A stretch of 64,000 bases of DNA from NCBI GenBank assembly GCA_964017145.1, contig OZ024846.1, forward strand, positions 2,418,001-2,482,000. The letters are read 5' to 3'. A model generated the notes under the pieces. It made no database searches and was not told the DNA's origin. It was given only the letters and a program-made list of their open reading frames with translations. The stretch is from Agrocybe praecox. Taxonomy: Eukaryota > Basidiomycota > Agaricomycetes > Agaricales > Agrocybaceae. Positions 49,359-59,902 of this stretch are shown piece after piece; position 1 is the first letter of the stretch, and the number at the start of each line of letters is the position of its first letter. The position numbers were made by a program, and so were the translations under genes.

Positions 49359-52300
49359 TTATTGGAAGGCATCCGGCGGCAATGTATCCTGTGATCCCGA
49401 CGAAGTCATCGATATCAGTCATAAGTTCTGCATCCCAGAATTAACAGACTTACCTTCACTTCATCAAAGTTAGAAATTGCCTTCACCAAATCCCAGTTGT
49501 TCTATGAGTGCCGGATTGTACATTTATTATTTTTTGAATACATACTGAAATTCTGCTATTGTCGACCATCAAATTGGATTGTCGACCATCAAAATCTTAT
49601 TGTCGACCACTAAATTGGATTGTCGACCATAAAAATTGGATTGTCGACCATCAATTTCAATTGTCGACCATTAAAATGCTATTGTCGACCCCAATATTTG
49701 TATTGTCGACCACCTAAGTGAATTGTCGACCACTTGCATTAACGGATTGTCGACCACTCTCGGCTACCATGCCGTTGCAGCCGGTCTCGCCTAGTGCTAA
49801 TTTTGATGCGTATTTCGGCACTCCGGCGTTGATAATAATTTAATCTCAGCCTATGCGCGTTGCGCGAGATTCGGAATTATTCTCATTTTCCTCTTTTTAT
49901 GCGACTCCTTATTTTAAAAAACAAATGTTCCATGTACATCCTAACTAAAACGAGCTGTTTCAACAATTTTAGGTTAATTTACTTAGTACAGACAGCTTGT
50001 GAGCTTGTCTATTCCGTGCGGGCAGCCAGTTGTAACATGATGTGACAATACGTCACTCTGAGACGTGCGTCATCACATTAATTCACATAATTCCAATGTC
50101 TGAAGCTGTTGTTAATGTAGATGCCAGCTCGCCTCACAGCAATTGTGATGGTGATTTACATACGAGTATAATGGAGACACTGAATATGCGTCCGATTGTT
50201 TATTCTGCGAGCTGATGAACCGTGGGAACGCGGCATGCGCCCAACGCGCACATTAGCCGCTCGTTGCTGAATTCACTCGTAGCGCTTCTCCAATGAACCA
50301 GTATTGCTTGAGATTCTGTAAATATGTATATTACTATACAATAAGGATGTTCCTTTAAAAAAACTGACACCAGGTTCTCCTGAGAGCTGAAGGTCATCCA
50401 TTTGGGATCTTAGTGTATGAAGATGAACCGTGGGAACGCGGTATGCGCCCAACACGCACATCAGCTGCTCGTTACTGAATCTACTCCTAAGTAAATTATG
50501 TTGAAATTTTGTAAACGCCTTGTGTTAGTTAAGATGTACATGGAAAAAATGGTTTCTAAAGTAAGGAGTCAAATAAAAAGAGGAAAATAAGAATAATTCC
50601 GAATCTCGCGCAACGCGCATAGGCTGAGATTAAATTATTATCAACGCCGGAGTGCCGAAATACGCATCAAAATTAGTACTAGGCGAGACCGGCTGCAACG
50701 GCATGGTAGCCGAGAGTGGTCGACAATCCGTTAATGCAAGTGGTCGACAATTCACTTAGGTGGTCGACAATACAAATATTGGGGTCGACAATAGCATTTT
50801 AATGGTCGACAATACAATTCAATGGTCGACAATGAGATTTTTATGGTCGACAATCCAATTTTATGGTCGACAATCCGTCATGATGGTCGACAATCTTACT
50901 CAAATGGTCGATAATTAGATCTTATTGGTCGACAATAGCAAAACATGAGTATGTATTGAAAAAATAATAAATGTACAATCCGGCACTCATAGTTGTTCTG
51001 GATCAGGCAGTTGAGAGCATATCTGTTATTAAGCCTCGTTTGCTCTGTGATGATAGTTACTTGTGCGCGCTGAGTGTTTGACTATTCAAAGTTGGTTAGT
51101 CATTATTGGCGACTCTCAGACAATATACAATATTCTAACCAGCAATTCAAGTGAGGATGATTCCAAATTGTCCACAGGAATATCAGTTTTCTTATTTGAC
51201 ACTGATTGGTCGAGAAGGGTTGAACCGGGTAGTTTGAGACATGAGTAGTGACGTATTGTTAACTGATCAGACAGGATACAAACGTTCCATCATTTCGACA
51301 AGGCGCTAAAAGTACATCCAAGTAAGCGAGATAACTGTACCTTTAAATAGCGAAACCATACCGTGAACCATCCGGTGCGGGCGAGAGGATTAAGGTCCGA
51401 TCGAAGGAGCGTATATCATTGGAGGTATCTGTAACATTGGCATTTATAGAAAGTGATAATGCAGAACGACATAATGCTCACTCTCTGTGAAGTCTCCATG
51501 AATAATCATTAACAGAGCCATGGTTTGACCGTTGGGAACAGGGTATGCATCGATGAGGAACCTGTTCCGGGCGCTGTTGATGTTATGGTTATGGCATGTA
51601 CCAGGGAGCCGCTTTAGAACTTTGATTATTTGACCATTACCCTTGTAGAGATTCCCCGTGCTCTTGGTAGGATCGATGGAGCACGACAAGATATGTGCTG
51701 ACCATAGCTGCATCAGACTTGATTTCTGTATGCTCGTACGATGACGAGCTGCTCTGGGAGTAGCCCCATTTATGGCGATCAAGAAGGTTGCTTCGGGGTC
51801 ATACACGTCGATCAATGTATTCCTGTCGGCGTCAAACAAGGTTAAACATCTGTAAGAATACGCCCAAAAATAGAAATTGACTGTTTGTTCTATGAGACAA
51901 GATGAAATATCCGATTTACCGTGATAGAAAGTCGGATACTAAGCCATGCTCGACACCAGTAACAAATGAGGACTCGATCTGGAATGGGAAACCAGTAGGG
52001 TATTTTGCTGCTGACGGTAGATCGGGTGTTTCTGTGTCTGGCGCATCAAAAGCTATCCGTGGTATGCATTTTTGGTCCAGTAACTCCATGCTTGGGAATA
52101 TGCGAGCGATCTCGCTATTGAAAGTCAACGTCTAAGAATAGTTTATCGATAACCCACGTACCTTCGATAGATATCCCCATTACCATCCAGTTCCGCCGTC
52201 TCTTTGATTGGATTTCCAAACAGAATTAGTTCTTTTAGGTTTGACAAATCCCTTCCTCGAGTCGTTTTACGGACGGTCTTCAAATTGATGATTTTATTGT

Positions 52301-53088
52301 TTCTCAAGGATAAGTTTATGAGACAAGGAAATTTCTTGAAGATTGACCTCAGGGCAGCATCAATGACTCCGTTACTATCCAAAGACAGGCTTTCAATCTG
52401 GACTGTTGTTCAGCTTATAGTTTTGCAATAAATAAATGATAATATACGTACATTTGGATATAGTTTAGTAGCCAGTCTTAAAACGAGCACAGTTATGGAC
52501 ATGCTTACGCCCAAGTTTGGTTGTATCAGGTGGTGTTGTCCAATGAATTCATCGTCGTACAGAGATTAGAAGGAGAATCGGTGACCGTGCCATTTGCTGT
52601 ATGGAAGCCAGCACTTACGTTCAAATTGAGGTATTTAGCTTCGTGATCCCATCGATTCGATAGGACAGTTTTCCAAGCCTGTTGTGCATCGCCCGTAGGG
52701 GACTAGGACACGGAGCGTTCTGGTGATCTTGAGCTGCAAGCTTCCGGTAAAATTCTCCTACGTTTTATATCTGATCGACCCCGTATTTCCGAGATATTTG
52801 ACGGGCCTGGATCGGCGTAACTGTCTGTAGAGAACTTTGATGTTGGGAAATGAGGAGTAGGAGTAAGCAACTGGTTTAGTGGAGCCTTCATTATATAATT
52901 ACCGTAATCTTCTTCCTGGAAGCCGCATAATCTGGCATCCTTTTCCTTCTCTCTGTTCGCTCTGTTCGAATGTTTCCAACGGAAGTGTGATTTCCCTCCT
53001 CCATTGATATGTCTTGATCATGCCGTTGTCTTTTCCTACGTTGGCTGTTTGAAATACTATCTGAATCGCTCGCAAGAGTAGTGGGCAT
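49359..53088 (-). CDS. MEX67: Mex67/NXF1-like mRNA export factor, disrupted by a transposon in the UBA exon
   Basis: The minus-strand ATG at 53088 starts a basic, low-complexity N-terminus. The leucine-rich repeat region follows (WDHEAKYLNLN, VSMSITVLVLRLATKLYPN, LRSIFKKFPCLINLSLRNNK, LSNLKELILFGNPIKET, about 52630-52150), then SEIARIFPSMELLDQKCIPR. The NTF2-like domain spans about 51985-51250 (FVTGVEHGLVSDFLSRYF, LFDADRNTLIDVYDPEATFL, LPGTCHNHNINSARNRFLID, MALLMIIHGDFTE, RSFDRTLILSPAPDGS, ILSDQLTIRHYS). The UBA domain begins QTRLNNRYALNCLIQNN at about 51050-50991. It is cut by the 1487-bp element and resumes WDLVKAISNFDEVK at 49503. A last intron and DTLPPDAFQ-TAA follow at 49359-49361. Domain order and the C-terminal motif identify Mex67/NXF1, which carries mRNPs through nuclear pores. 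LRR and NTF2 parts look intact; the FG-nucleoporin-binding UBA does not. Confidence 0.85.
49495..49503. repeat. Target-site duplication, left (9 bp)
   Basis: AGTTGTTCT directly precedes the element and is repeated at 50991-50999. Confidence 0.85.
49504..49988 (+). repeat. Left terminal inverted repeat
   Basis: Matches the reverse complement of 50488-50990 with scattered mismatches. It contains ten TTGTCGACC-type motifs (49558-49756) followed by a more ordinary segment (ctcggctaccatgccgttgc onward). Confidence 0.85.
50214..50281 (+). repeat. Internal direct repeat, unit 1
   Basis: gatgaaccgtgggaacgcgg opens a 68-bp unit that is repeated at about 50422-50490 with a handful of changes. Confidence 0.7.
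50422..50490 (+). repeat. Internal direct repeat, unit 2
   Basis: Second copy of the 68-bp unit, ending at the inner edge of the right terminal inverted repeat. Confidence 0.7.
50488..50990 (-). repeat. Right terminal inverted repeat
   Basis: Inverted partner of 49504-49988. It contains eleven GGTCGACAA-type motifs between 50717 and 50936, one of them changed to gtcgataat. Confidence 0.85.
50991..50999. repeat. Target-site duplication, right (9 bp)
   Basis: AGTTGTTCT, identical to 49495-49503. Confidence 0.85.
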
Positions 53089-53662
53089 ATCGAATGAGCC
53101 GGTGAAATAACCTTAAACGAACGCGTAGGAGGAACTGTAAAACTTATTTTGAAAGAGAAGGCTTGAGCTGACGTTATGTGGATACACACAAAAGACAACG
53201 TCAACATTTCCCACGATTTCCATCTTCATTGTTCTCCCAGATAAATAAGCAATGTCACGTAAGCAGCACACCGTAGCTTAGAGACAGTTTCTCGTCTATT
53301 CTTAAACTAGGAATATGGCTAGTACTCATCCATGTTCTGCAGCTTCGAAGCCATTGAAAGAGTAACTTAACCTCCCAAACCTGAAGATTATGTCGAGCTC
53401 AAGTTGAGCTTATGCTGGTGTTTTTATTGTACTGTCTCAAAATTTATTATCCAAACTCTCTATGACATGAATTAGGCATTTCTTTATGACTTGTCAACTA
53501 GTAAATGAATTTACATAAAAGGGCTCAAAAGGTCCAATTCCTCGACGAGATGTCATGCGGCATTTCAGCACGGAATGATCGCAAACAAACAGTGACAAAG
53601 TTGTGCATTCGATTCCGTTACGGTCACGCATAAGTCACTGTCATCATCTCGTCCGGAACCCC
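53089..53662. other. Divergent promoter region of the Mex67-like and SET-MYND genes
   Basis: No gene seen. The two start codons face away from each other across about 570 bp, so this is probably a shared 5' regulatory region. Confidence 0.5.
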
Positions 53663-56082
53663 ATGTCTGATTTTTCAAGTCTGAAGAAACAACGCAAAGC
53701 TAGGGAACCAAAATCTTATGTTATTTCCTCGCCGGAAAAAAAGATATCACAATATGACTCGACATTCAATTTCGACCATGACCTCAATCCAGATGTCATG
53801 AAGGTCGACCTTAACTCAACCGCCCAAAATTCTACTTCAACCGAAGGAAAGAAGGCCGAAATTCTGAAGACGAATGGACTATATAAGACGCTCCCTGACT
53901 CTCTAGATATCAGGGTTTCGATCAATGGGAGAGGAATATATAGCAAATACCACAGGAGGCCTGGTGAGTACACGCGTCGTCATAAAATTTTCACTGATTT
54001 TCATACTATTCTACCAAGTGTAGGCGATGTTTTATTTTCGGTCGAACCACACGTCGCTGCTTTATCAAACGAACATCTTGACGAGTACTGTTCAAGCTGC
54101 TTTTCTCCTAAAGCTGATTCTTTGCAGCGATGTACCGGCTGCAAGCTTCTGTGCTACTGTGATGCCGTGAGTCTGAGCTCGTAAAGTGTTTTTTCTAAGT
54201 TAAATAATTTATCGTGCAGAAATGTCAAAGCTCTGACTGGAACCAACATAAACAAGAGTGTTCCGCGATTCAACGATGGAGTTTGTCGGCTTTGAACGAC
54301 GAGAAATCAGGTCGAGCGCCCATTCCAGGGGATGCAATACGTTGTTTGGGCAGGATTCTTCACAGGAAACATAAACTTGGACCGGAAAGCGTCTGGGTAC
54401 GTGAAATGATGTGTCTATTTCTGCCTTTTCCATTAATCACTTTATAGGCAAAGGAAATGGACGCCATGGAATCCCGTGCGTCACCTTCTTAAGCATCGTA
54501 TACTGCTATTCACATATACGTGGCGTAGATCGCGCTTCGATAAACAAAGACCCAAACTCATACGACTCACAAATTTATACGCAACTCGCGCACGCTGTGG
54601 TGCACTTTTTAGGCCTCACATCTCCTCAAGATATGGCGGAATATGGGATGCGGAGTGCGGCGGACCTCATTGATTTAGTATCCAGAGTAAGTTGGGATTT
54701 ATTTGAGTTGCTTTTTTGTGGCGCTCATTATGTACGATATAGTTCACCACTAATACCTTCACCATCTCCACCCCTGCGTTAGCGCCTTTAGGGGCTTGCA
54801 TTTCGCCGACGGTAGCACTGATCAATCATTCATGTGATCCAAATGCCGTAGTTGTTTTCCCTCGTGCAGGTGGCTGGCAAAATAAACTTGATGAACCACT
54901 TATGCAAGTCATTGCGTTGAAGCATATCTCTCCGGATGAAGAGGTCCGGTTTATCTGTATTTTTTCTTATATTCAACTTATGACTCGCACAGATTTTAAC
55001 CGCCTATATTGATACAACACTTCCCCAGCAGAAGAGACAGAAAATGTTGAAAGAGACATATCACTTTTCTTGCTGCTGCTCATTGTGTATACCTTCGTCG
55101 AGGTCGATTCCTGATTTCCGGGAAGCTATGTGGTGTCCAAAGAAATGTGGGGGGACGTGTGCGCTACCTACGGAAGGTGTGTCATACCCATAAAATATCG
55201 AAAACATGCACCTTGACTGAGTGCCTTACTCTAGAAAATGACCTGACGCGATGCAACAGGTGCAAAACTCCAGTAAGAGACACTGATGCAGTTTTAGACG
55301 CTGTCCGTGTTGGAGACGAAGCTCTTCACAAAGCGGAAGCCCTACAATTTTCAGGTGTGTATCTATGCATTTGATTGACGTCTTGCCATTGAATACATAT
55401 TTGATTAGACCCAAAGAAAGCTATCCAATTAACGACGAATCTCGTTCCGATACTGGTTTCGGCTGGTCTTGTACCCGCCGCGTACCCTGTCCTCGCACTA
55501 TCACGATTGAACGCATCCTTACTCATCGCCCATCTCCCTTCATCTGACCCTGAGATAGAAGAAGTATTCTCGCCGGCTGTTCGGGCCTCTCATCTTGGAG
55601 CTGAAACGCAGAAAATAACACCAACTAAAGCACAGGAGGCATTGGATGATGCCATTCGAGCTGCAACGCGTGCGAGTACTGGGCTATCACAAATCTTGAC
55701 AGAAGGACATCCAGTTCGTGGAATCGCCCTCGTTGAACTCGGGAAACTGTTAAGTGTAGACGAACCGCAGCCTTCGCATGTTGGGCCTAATACAACTCCA
55801 ACTGTGCAAACGTCTCTACCATCTTCGTCTTCATTTGTATTGAATCCTAAGCTTCAAGCACCGCCTTACCCTCCCTCTGGTCCTCCTCGACTCAAACTCT
55901 CATACGAGACTCTCATGCGTGCTCGTATGGAACTAATGATCGGATTCGGGAGCGGCAAAAATGAAGGTGGCGAAGTCGGGAAACAGGTCAGGCAATTGTT
56001 AGCGGATATCGAGAAGGAATTGATGGTCTGGAAAAGCGGAGTCAGAAACGCGTTGCAAGATCGACCCGTGACTCCGAAGTAA
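53663..56082 (+). CDS. SET and MYND domain protein, SMYD-like lysine methyltransferase
   Basis: The ATG at 53663 (MSDFSSLKKQRKA) was chosen; an earlier in-frame codon at 53603 is GTG. The N-terminal half of SET reads LDIRVSINGRGIYSKYHRRP, spliced to GDVLFSVEPHVAAL. It is split by a MYND zinc finger with eight Cys/His ligands (YCSSC, RCTGCKLLCYCDA, KCQSSDWNQHKQEC; about 54085-54260). The C-terminal SET half contains ACISPTVALINHSCDPNAVVVF and SPDEE...LTAYIDTTLPQQKR (about 54790-55035), then the post-SET cysteines FSCCCSLC and CPKKCGGTC. A TPR-like helical tail of about 300 residues ends DRPVTPK-TAA. This is the SMYD layout, which uses S-adenosylmethionine to methylate lysines on histone or non-histone targets. 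The NHSCDPN and Y motifs are intact. About seven exons. Confidence 0.88.
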
Positions 56083-57931
56083 TGGAAGGTAGCGTGAACT
56101 CTCGCAGAAGTGTGTGATTTATGACAGGTTGCATTCTTTCTAATTACACCTTGCATGGTTGTCGACGGACTTGGTGCTCTACGCTCGCTTTTGATTATAG
56201 GTGGGAGACAAGATTACACAGAAATAACATGTCAATTGTTCTATCGTAAAAAGGCCGACGGTGTTTCTACGAAGTCCTCGTGCCTCATTGTGTCTGTTCG
56301 CTGGTGTTTCCCATGCCACAAAGCCTCTATTGTCTTGTTCGCTTCCCATGAAGCATTTCCAACCATATAAAAGGCCCTTTAGTTCATAGCCCACTCCTCA
56401 GATTTCTTGGGCCATTCGAAATCGTGCTCAATGTTACTTGGCTATTCACGCTTCTTCCTCCTGCACAGGGACTCCTCGTCCTGGTCGGCTATCAGTAGTA
56501 GACTCTGAAGTCCATGAATTGCTGACTCAGATCGCACACTTGGAATCGACGGCAGGCGAGCGGGCTACGAGGTTGATGACACTGGCGTCGTTGACTATCG
56601 AGTCCATGCCTTTGCGGCTTATGTGCTGCAATCGCATGCGAGTCTGGTTCCTCCTTCGCGACGGGCTTATACGGCGGACTCACCCATGAATAAGAGACCG
56701 TTCGTATTTGCCCACCCACAGGCTATTAAGGGTTTCAACTCGGATTTCCCCGTTATATCACGCCTGGAGAGAAAGTGGCCTGATACCTTTCTTTTTGGGA
56801 TGATGTCTCGGATCTGTTTTGTTACCTAGGTCAGTGCGACGCGTCAGCTTCGCATTTGTCAGGTATCAGAAGTAACTCTCTGATGCTTGCGCATGGGGGC
56901 TTATGTTGCTTCACTCTGGACCTCAGAGTCGGGAACGAACTAAAACGTCGACCCACTTGTGTATATCATTGTACATGGAGGGAAGTGATGCCTTGACGAC
57001 ATGAGCGGTGCCGGTTCGTCAAGCTTGTGAGCCACATATGGCATATAATATTTGGAACCCTTGCCATTTTTGGCTTTAATTATTAGCCGTTTTCCTCCCC
57101 TTTATTGGGAACATCTGGCTATCTCTAACTTTTACGATATGTGAGGTATGTATCCTTGCTTCGGGACTCGCCCATTGCGTCTATGGATTGCAGACCATAA
57201 CACATAACAAATATTCGAAGTGACTAGAGCAAGAAGGGGAGTTGAACAGTCACTTTTACCGTCGATAGGTACACACCACAGACCGGAAATTGGTCAGTCA
57301 ATTGAAATGTGCTTTGTTTGTTTATTTATAAACTGGAAAATCGGTTCCTTGCCTATTTAATTATGTGTCTGCCTCCTTCGATCTACCCCCCTCCATTAGT
57401 TTGTTAATCGCTCAATTGAAAACCCGTAACTTTTGTGATGACTTCCATTCTATGTAGAGTCACGATGTGGATATGTTTCTGACTCTTATGCCGTTGTATC
57501 TGTAATTCTTACCGATCGGACACTTACCAACCAAACTCCTCATCATTTCCCACTGGCACCACTTTTAGCGAGCAAGTTTCATGTACACTGTTAAATGTAT
57601 TGAGATAGTACCTCTCTTCACACAGGTTTACTCTGTCGTGTAGTCCCACGTGGGTTCTAATCTCGTACAATCGCTCAATTGTGTTGAGTATTTAAGCAGT
57701 CCAATCTCACGCCATGTTAATTATATCACGTCGCAGTGCACTAGGTCAGGACATGCGTAAATTTACTACATCTGTAAATTGTAACTGCTCGCTACTACCG
57801 ACTACTCTAACTGCTACCAAAGTCACATTTGATAAAAGGGTGGCCATACACTGGCTTCTCTTGTATGTACGCATATGTGCCCTGACGCTTCCTGTGTCCA
57901 CATGGAAACTGTGCACTCTCTGACCATCTAT
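56083..57931. other. Mostly gene-free, with one coding-like stretch near 56440-56829
   Basis: On the plus strand PRPGRLSVVDSEVHELLTQI, then in a neighbouring frame GRRAGYEVDDTGVVDYRVHA followed by FAAYVLQSHASLVPPSRRAY and ending RICFVT-stop at 56829, reads like protein. It has no start or partner exon and no known family. It may be a decayed gene or transposon fragment. The rest shows nothing. Confidence 0.35.
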
Positions 57932-58790
57932 TTACCAAGCAAGATATCTGATTGAACGGTATATTTGCACGAATAACAGAGAAAAGTGCATCATGCAAGT
58001 GGAAGCCCATACGATAACAGATGTACTCGTCCCATTTCTTTGGAGTAAATCCGATCTGTCGGAATTGGCCATGAAAGCAATTCCGATGAGCGTAGTCAGA
58101 GAGAAAACAACAGACCTGTGAAAATTATAAGCTGAAAAAGCATTTTGTAGGAGTCCTGATAGGTCGGTTCTTACCATGCAAGACACGATAGAGGTAAAGA
58201 TATACAGATCCAGAACTCTGATGATTGATAAGAATGAGGTCTGCTGGAAGCCTACAGGGGAGAAGAGGCTGGATGTTAATGCACTGATTTGACAAACCCT
58301 CGTCAGCTCTTACCTGACCCCACCTCCGGCGAAGATTTCTTTCCAGGAAGGTAGCATCCAGTGATTGATACGTGCAGCTGACGACAAGGCCACATATAGA
58401 CGATACGATTGCAAAAGTAATTGAAGAGCAAAGAAACGTGCTGCTGCTGACGCCGTTACCGACACTGAAGAGTGATAGCGGTATTCTGCAATGACCCAAT
58501 ATATAAATTGTATGTGGCAGCATAAAGAACAGATATGTCGCTCACGGTAGCAGAAGTGCACTGCCATTGCGTGCTATCATCCATGTTCTTTTCAATCCGT
58601 CGACGCGTGTTCTCGAGTGGCGATAACGGCGGAAATATATGATTGTCTCCGTGTCGAGCCAGTCATCAAAGGTAGGGAAAGTATCACGACGTATCTCTGA
58701 ATAGTTTCCCATGATACGTTGATACAGCAAGTTGAGGCCCAATGTAAGAAAAATAGGATACAACCTATAGATAACTAACTTGAGTTGCAT
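57932..58790 (-). CDS. Unidentified multi-exon membrane protein
   Basis: From 58790 (MQLKLVIYR, probable donor after it) the next exon reads TFPTFDDWLDTETIIYFRRY and RTWMIARNGSALLLP. Then IPLSLFSVGNG is followed by a membrane helix (STFLCSSITFAIVSSICGLVV) and QSLDATFLERNLRRRWGQ. Later exons include ICISLPLSCMV and VVFSLTTLIGIAFMANSDRS, then TSVIVWASTCMMHFSLLFVQ. Three or four membrane helices are likely. Exon joins are uncertain and the C-terminus may be shorter or longer. No family is recognised. The general look is that of small lineage-specific agaric membrane proteins. Confidence 0.4.
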
Positions 58791-59844
58791 TATACCTGAT
58801 CCCTACTTGTATGATACAGGGGTGTTTTATAGGTTACTAACTCTTTCAATTATTCTTAAAGAAGCTAACATATTGATCGACCCGACTGACATATCCCACG
58901 TGGAAATAGGTAATGTAGCTATCGAGATCTAGATTGGTCAAGTGATTCCGTACAGGTCCATACTCATACATGTGCTGCTCTGTCAATATCATTCTTCTCA
59001 CACTTAATTATGCGAGCCAAAAGAAAGCAAATTCAGAATGGCGGGAAGACGAGAAAAACATAAGAATAGTCGTAAATTGGAGAACCGAAGGGTTGGAAGT
59101 GCCCCTCAACCTGGGGCCTGATGATGAGATAAGGTTTGAGAGAAATGACTATAGTACTACTAGTACTCGTAACACATTAATCTGATTTAAAAAGCATATT
59201 TTAGATCTGATATATCTGACTTACAACAGTATCTACACTCGAGTTGACAGGATGGACATAATACATCATGTAAAAGTGTAGTAATCTTTCGAAGCTCAAT
59301 TAAAGCCACCGACTAGTAAGGGGAACTTCTGTCTGTCCCGCACGTGGGCTAGCGACGACAATGCGTACGTATCCGCGAGTCTTTTAGACTGGCTTGTATA
59401 TGCGCAAAGATCCATTGTAACGAAAGACGTGTTTCGATTATTTTCAATGCGACAAAGTTTGGCACCCATATCACTGCTGGCGCCGACCGGAGTATCCCAT
59501 GAAAATACTCAATTAGGTAAATGTACTGTGTATCTTCAAGTGTTTCCCGGGACATTCTTCGAATACACGTGTCGGAGGCTAATCGAGTATCTACTGGTAT
59601 ATCCACAGGATACTCCGATTAGCGCCAACAGTGATAATTAATATTAATAACTGGCTGTTTTAACTCTCAACAACGCGTCGGCTCCGTCATTTGTGACATT
59701 AAACAATAAACCGCGTCTAAATGCGCATATCAGGCTCACTGTTTCAGAGCGCTGGTATTGTCCCCAGAGAGATCTATCCGGATTGACCGTGCTATGCATT
59801 GTGATAAAATACGCCGCATTTACGTACAAAAATGGCACCTAGAG
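58791..59844. other. Gene-free interval with an inverted repeat
   Basis: Only short frames. The notable structure is the inverted repeat at 59470-59635. Confidence 0.45.
59470..59635. repeat. Imperfect inverted repeat, arms of about 45-55 bp
   Basis: The left arm starts atcactgctggcgccgacc and the right arm, read in reverse, starts atcactgttggcgctaatcg. Both continue ggagtatcc and, after a few unmatched bases, atactc-attag. Arms are about 59470-59516 and 59579-59635 with a 60-bp loop. This could be a foldback or miniature element. Confidence 0.6.
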
Positions 59845-59852
59845 TATATAAG
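59845..59852 (+). promoter_or_regulatory. TATA box of the zinc-finger gene
   Basis: TATATAAG lies 58 bp before the ATG at 59903. Confidence 0.5.
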
Positions 59853-59902
59853 ATGCGTCATCGCGCGTCTCCCTACGCCCCGTCTTACTACCCAGGCTCG
59901 AC

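Larger units (their letters stand above)
45812..49503 (+). repeat. Tandem segmental duplication, copy 2 (carries esterase F)
   Basis: Homologous to 39570-43205 from accggtcacggatagcgt to the Mex67-like UBA exon. Because copy 2 runs without a break into the full Mex67-like gene, apart from the transposon, it is the likely source copy. Confidence 0.85.
49504..50990. mobile_element. Non-autonomous long-TIR DNA transposon, Mutator-like (MULE) type
   Basis: The 1487-bp element starts ATGAGTGCCGGATTGTACAT and ends with its reverse complement. It is flanked by a perfect 9-bp direct repeat. The terminal inverted repeats extend about 485-500 bp inward (49504-49988 and 50488-50990). About 500 bp of unique interior contains no open frame of note. 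A 9-bp duplication with very long inverted repeats is typical of Mutator-like elements, hence the tentative class. It encodes no transposase and would depend on one elsewhere. It lies inside a coding exon of the Mex67-like gene, and the uninterrupted reading frame is restored if the element and one target copy are removed. Confidence 0.9.

Noticed and set aside
49556..49760. Possible CRISPR-like regular repeat array (GTCGAC motif every ~20 bp)
   Set aside because: The organism is a eukaryote, the array is mirrored in an inverted partner within transposon termini, and the spacers are AT-rich and short; it is a subterminal repeat array.
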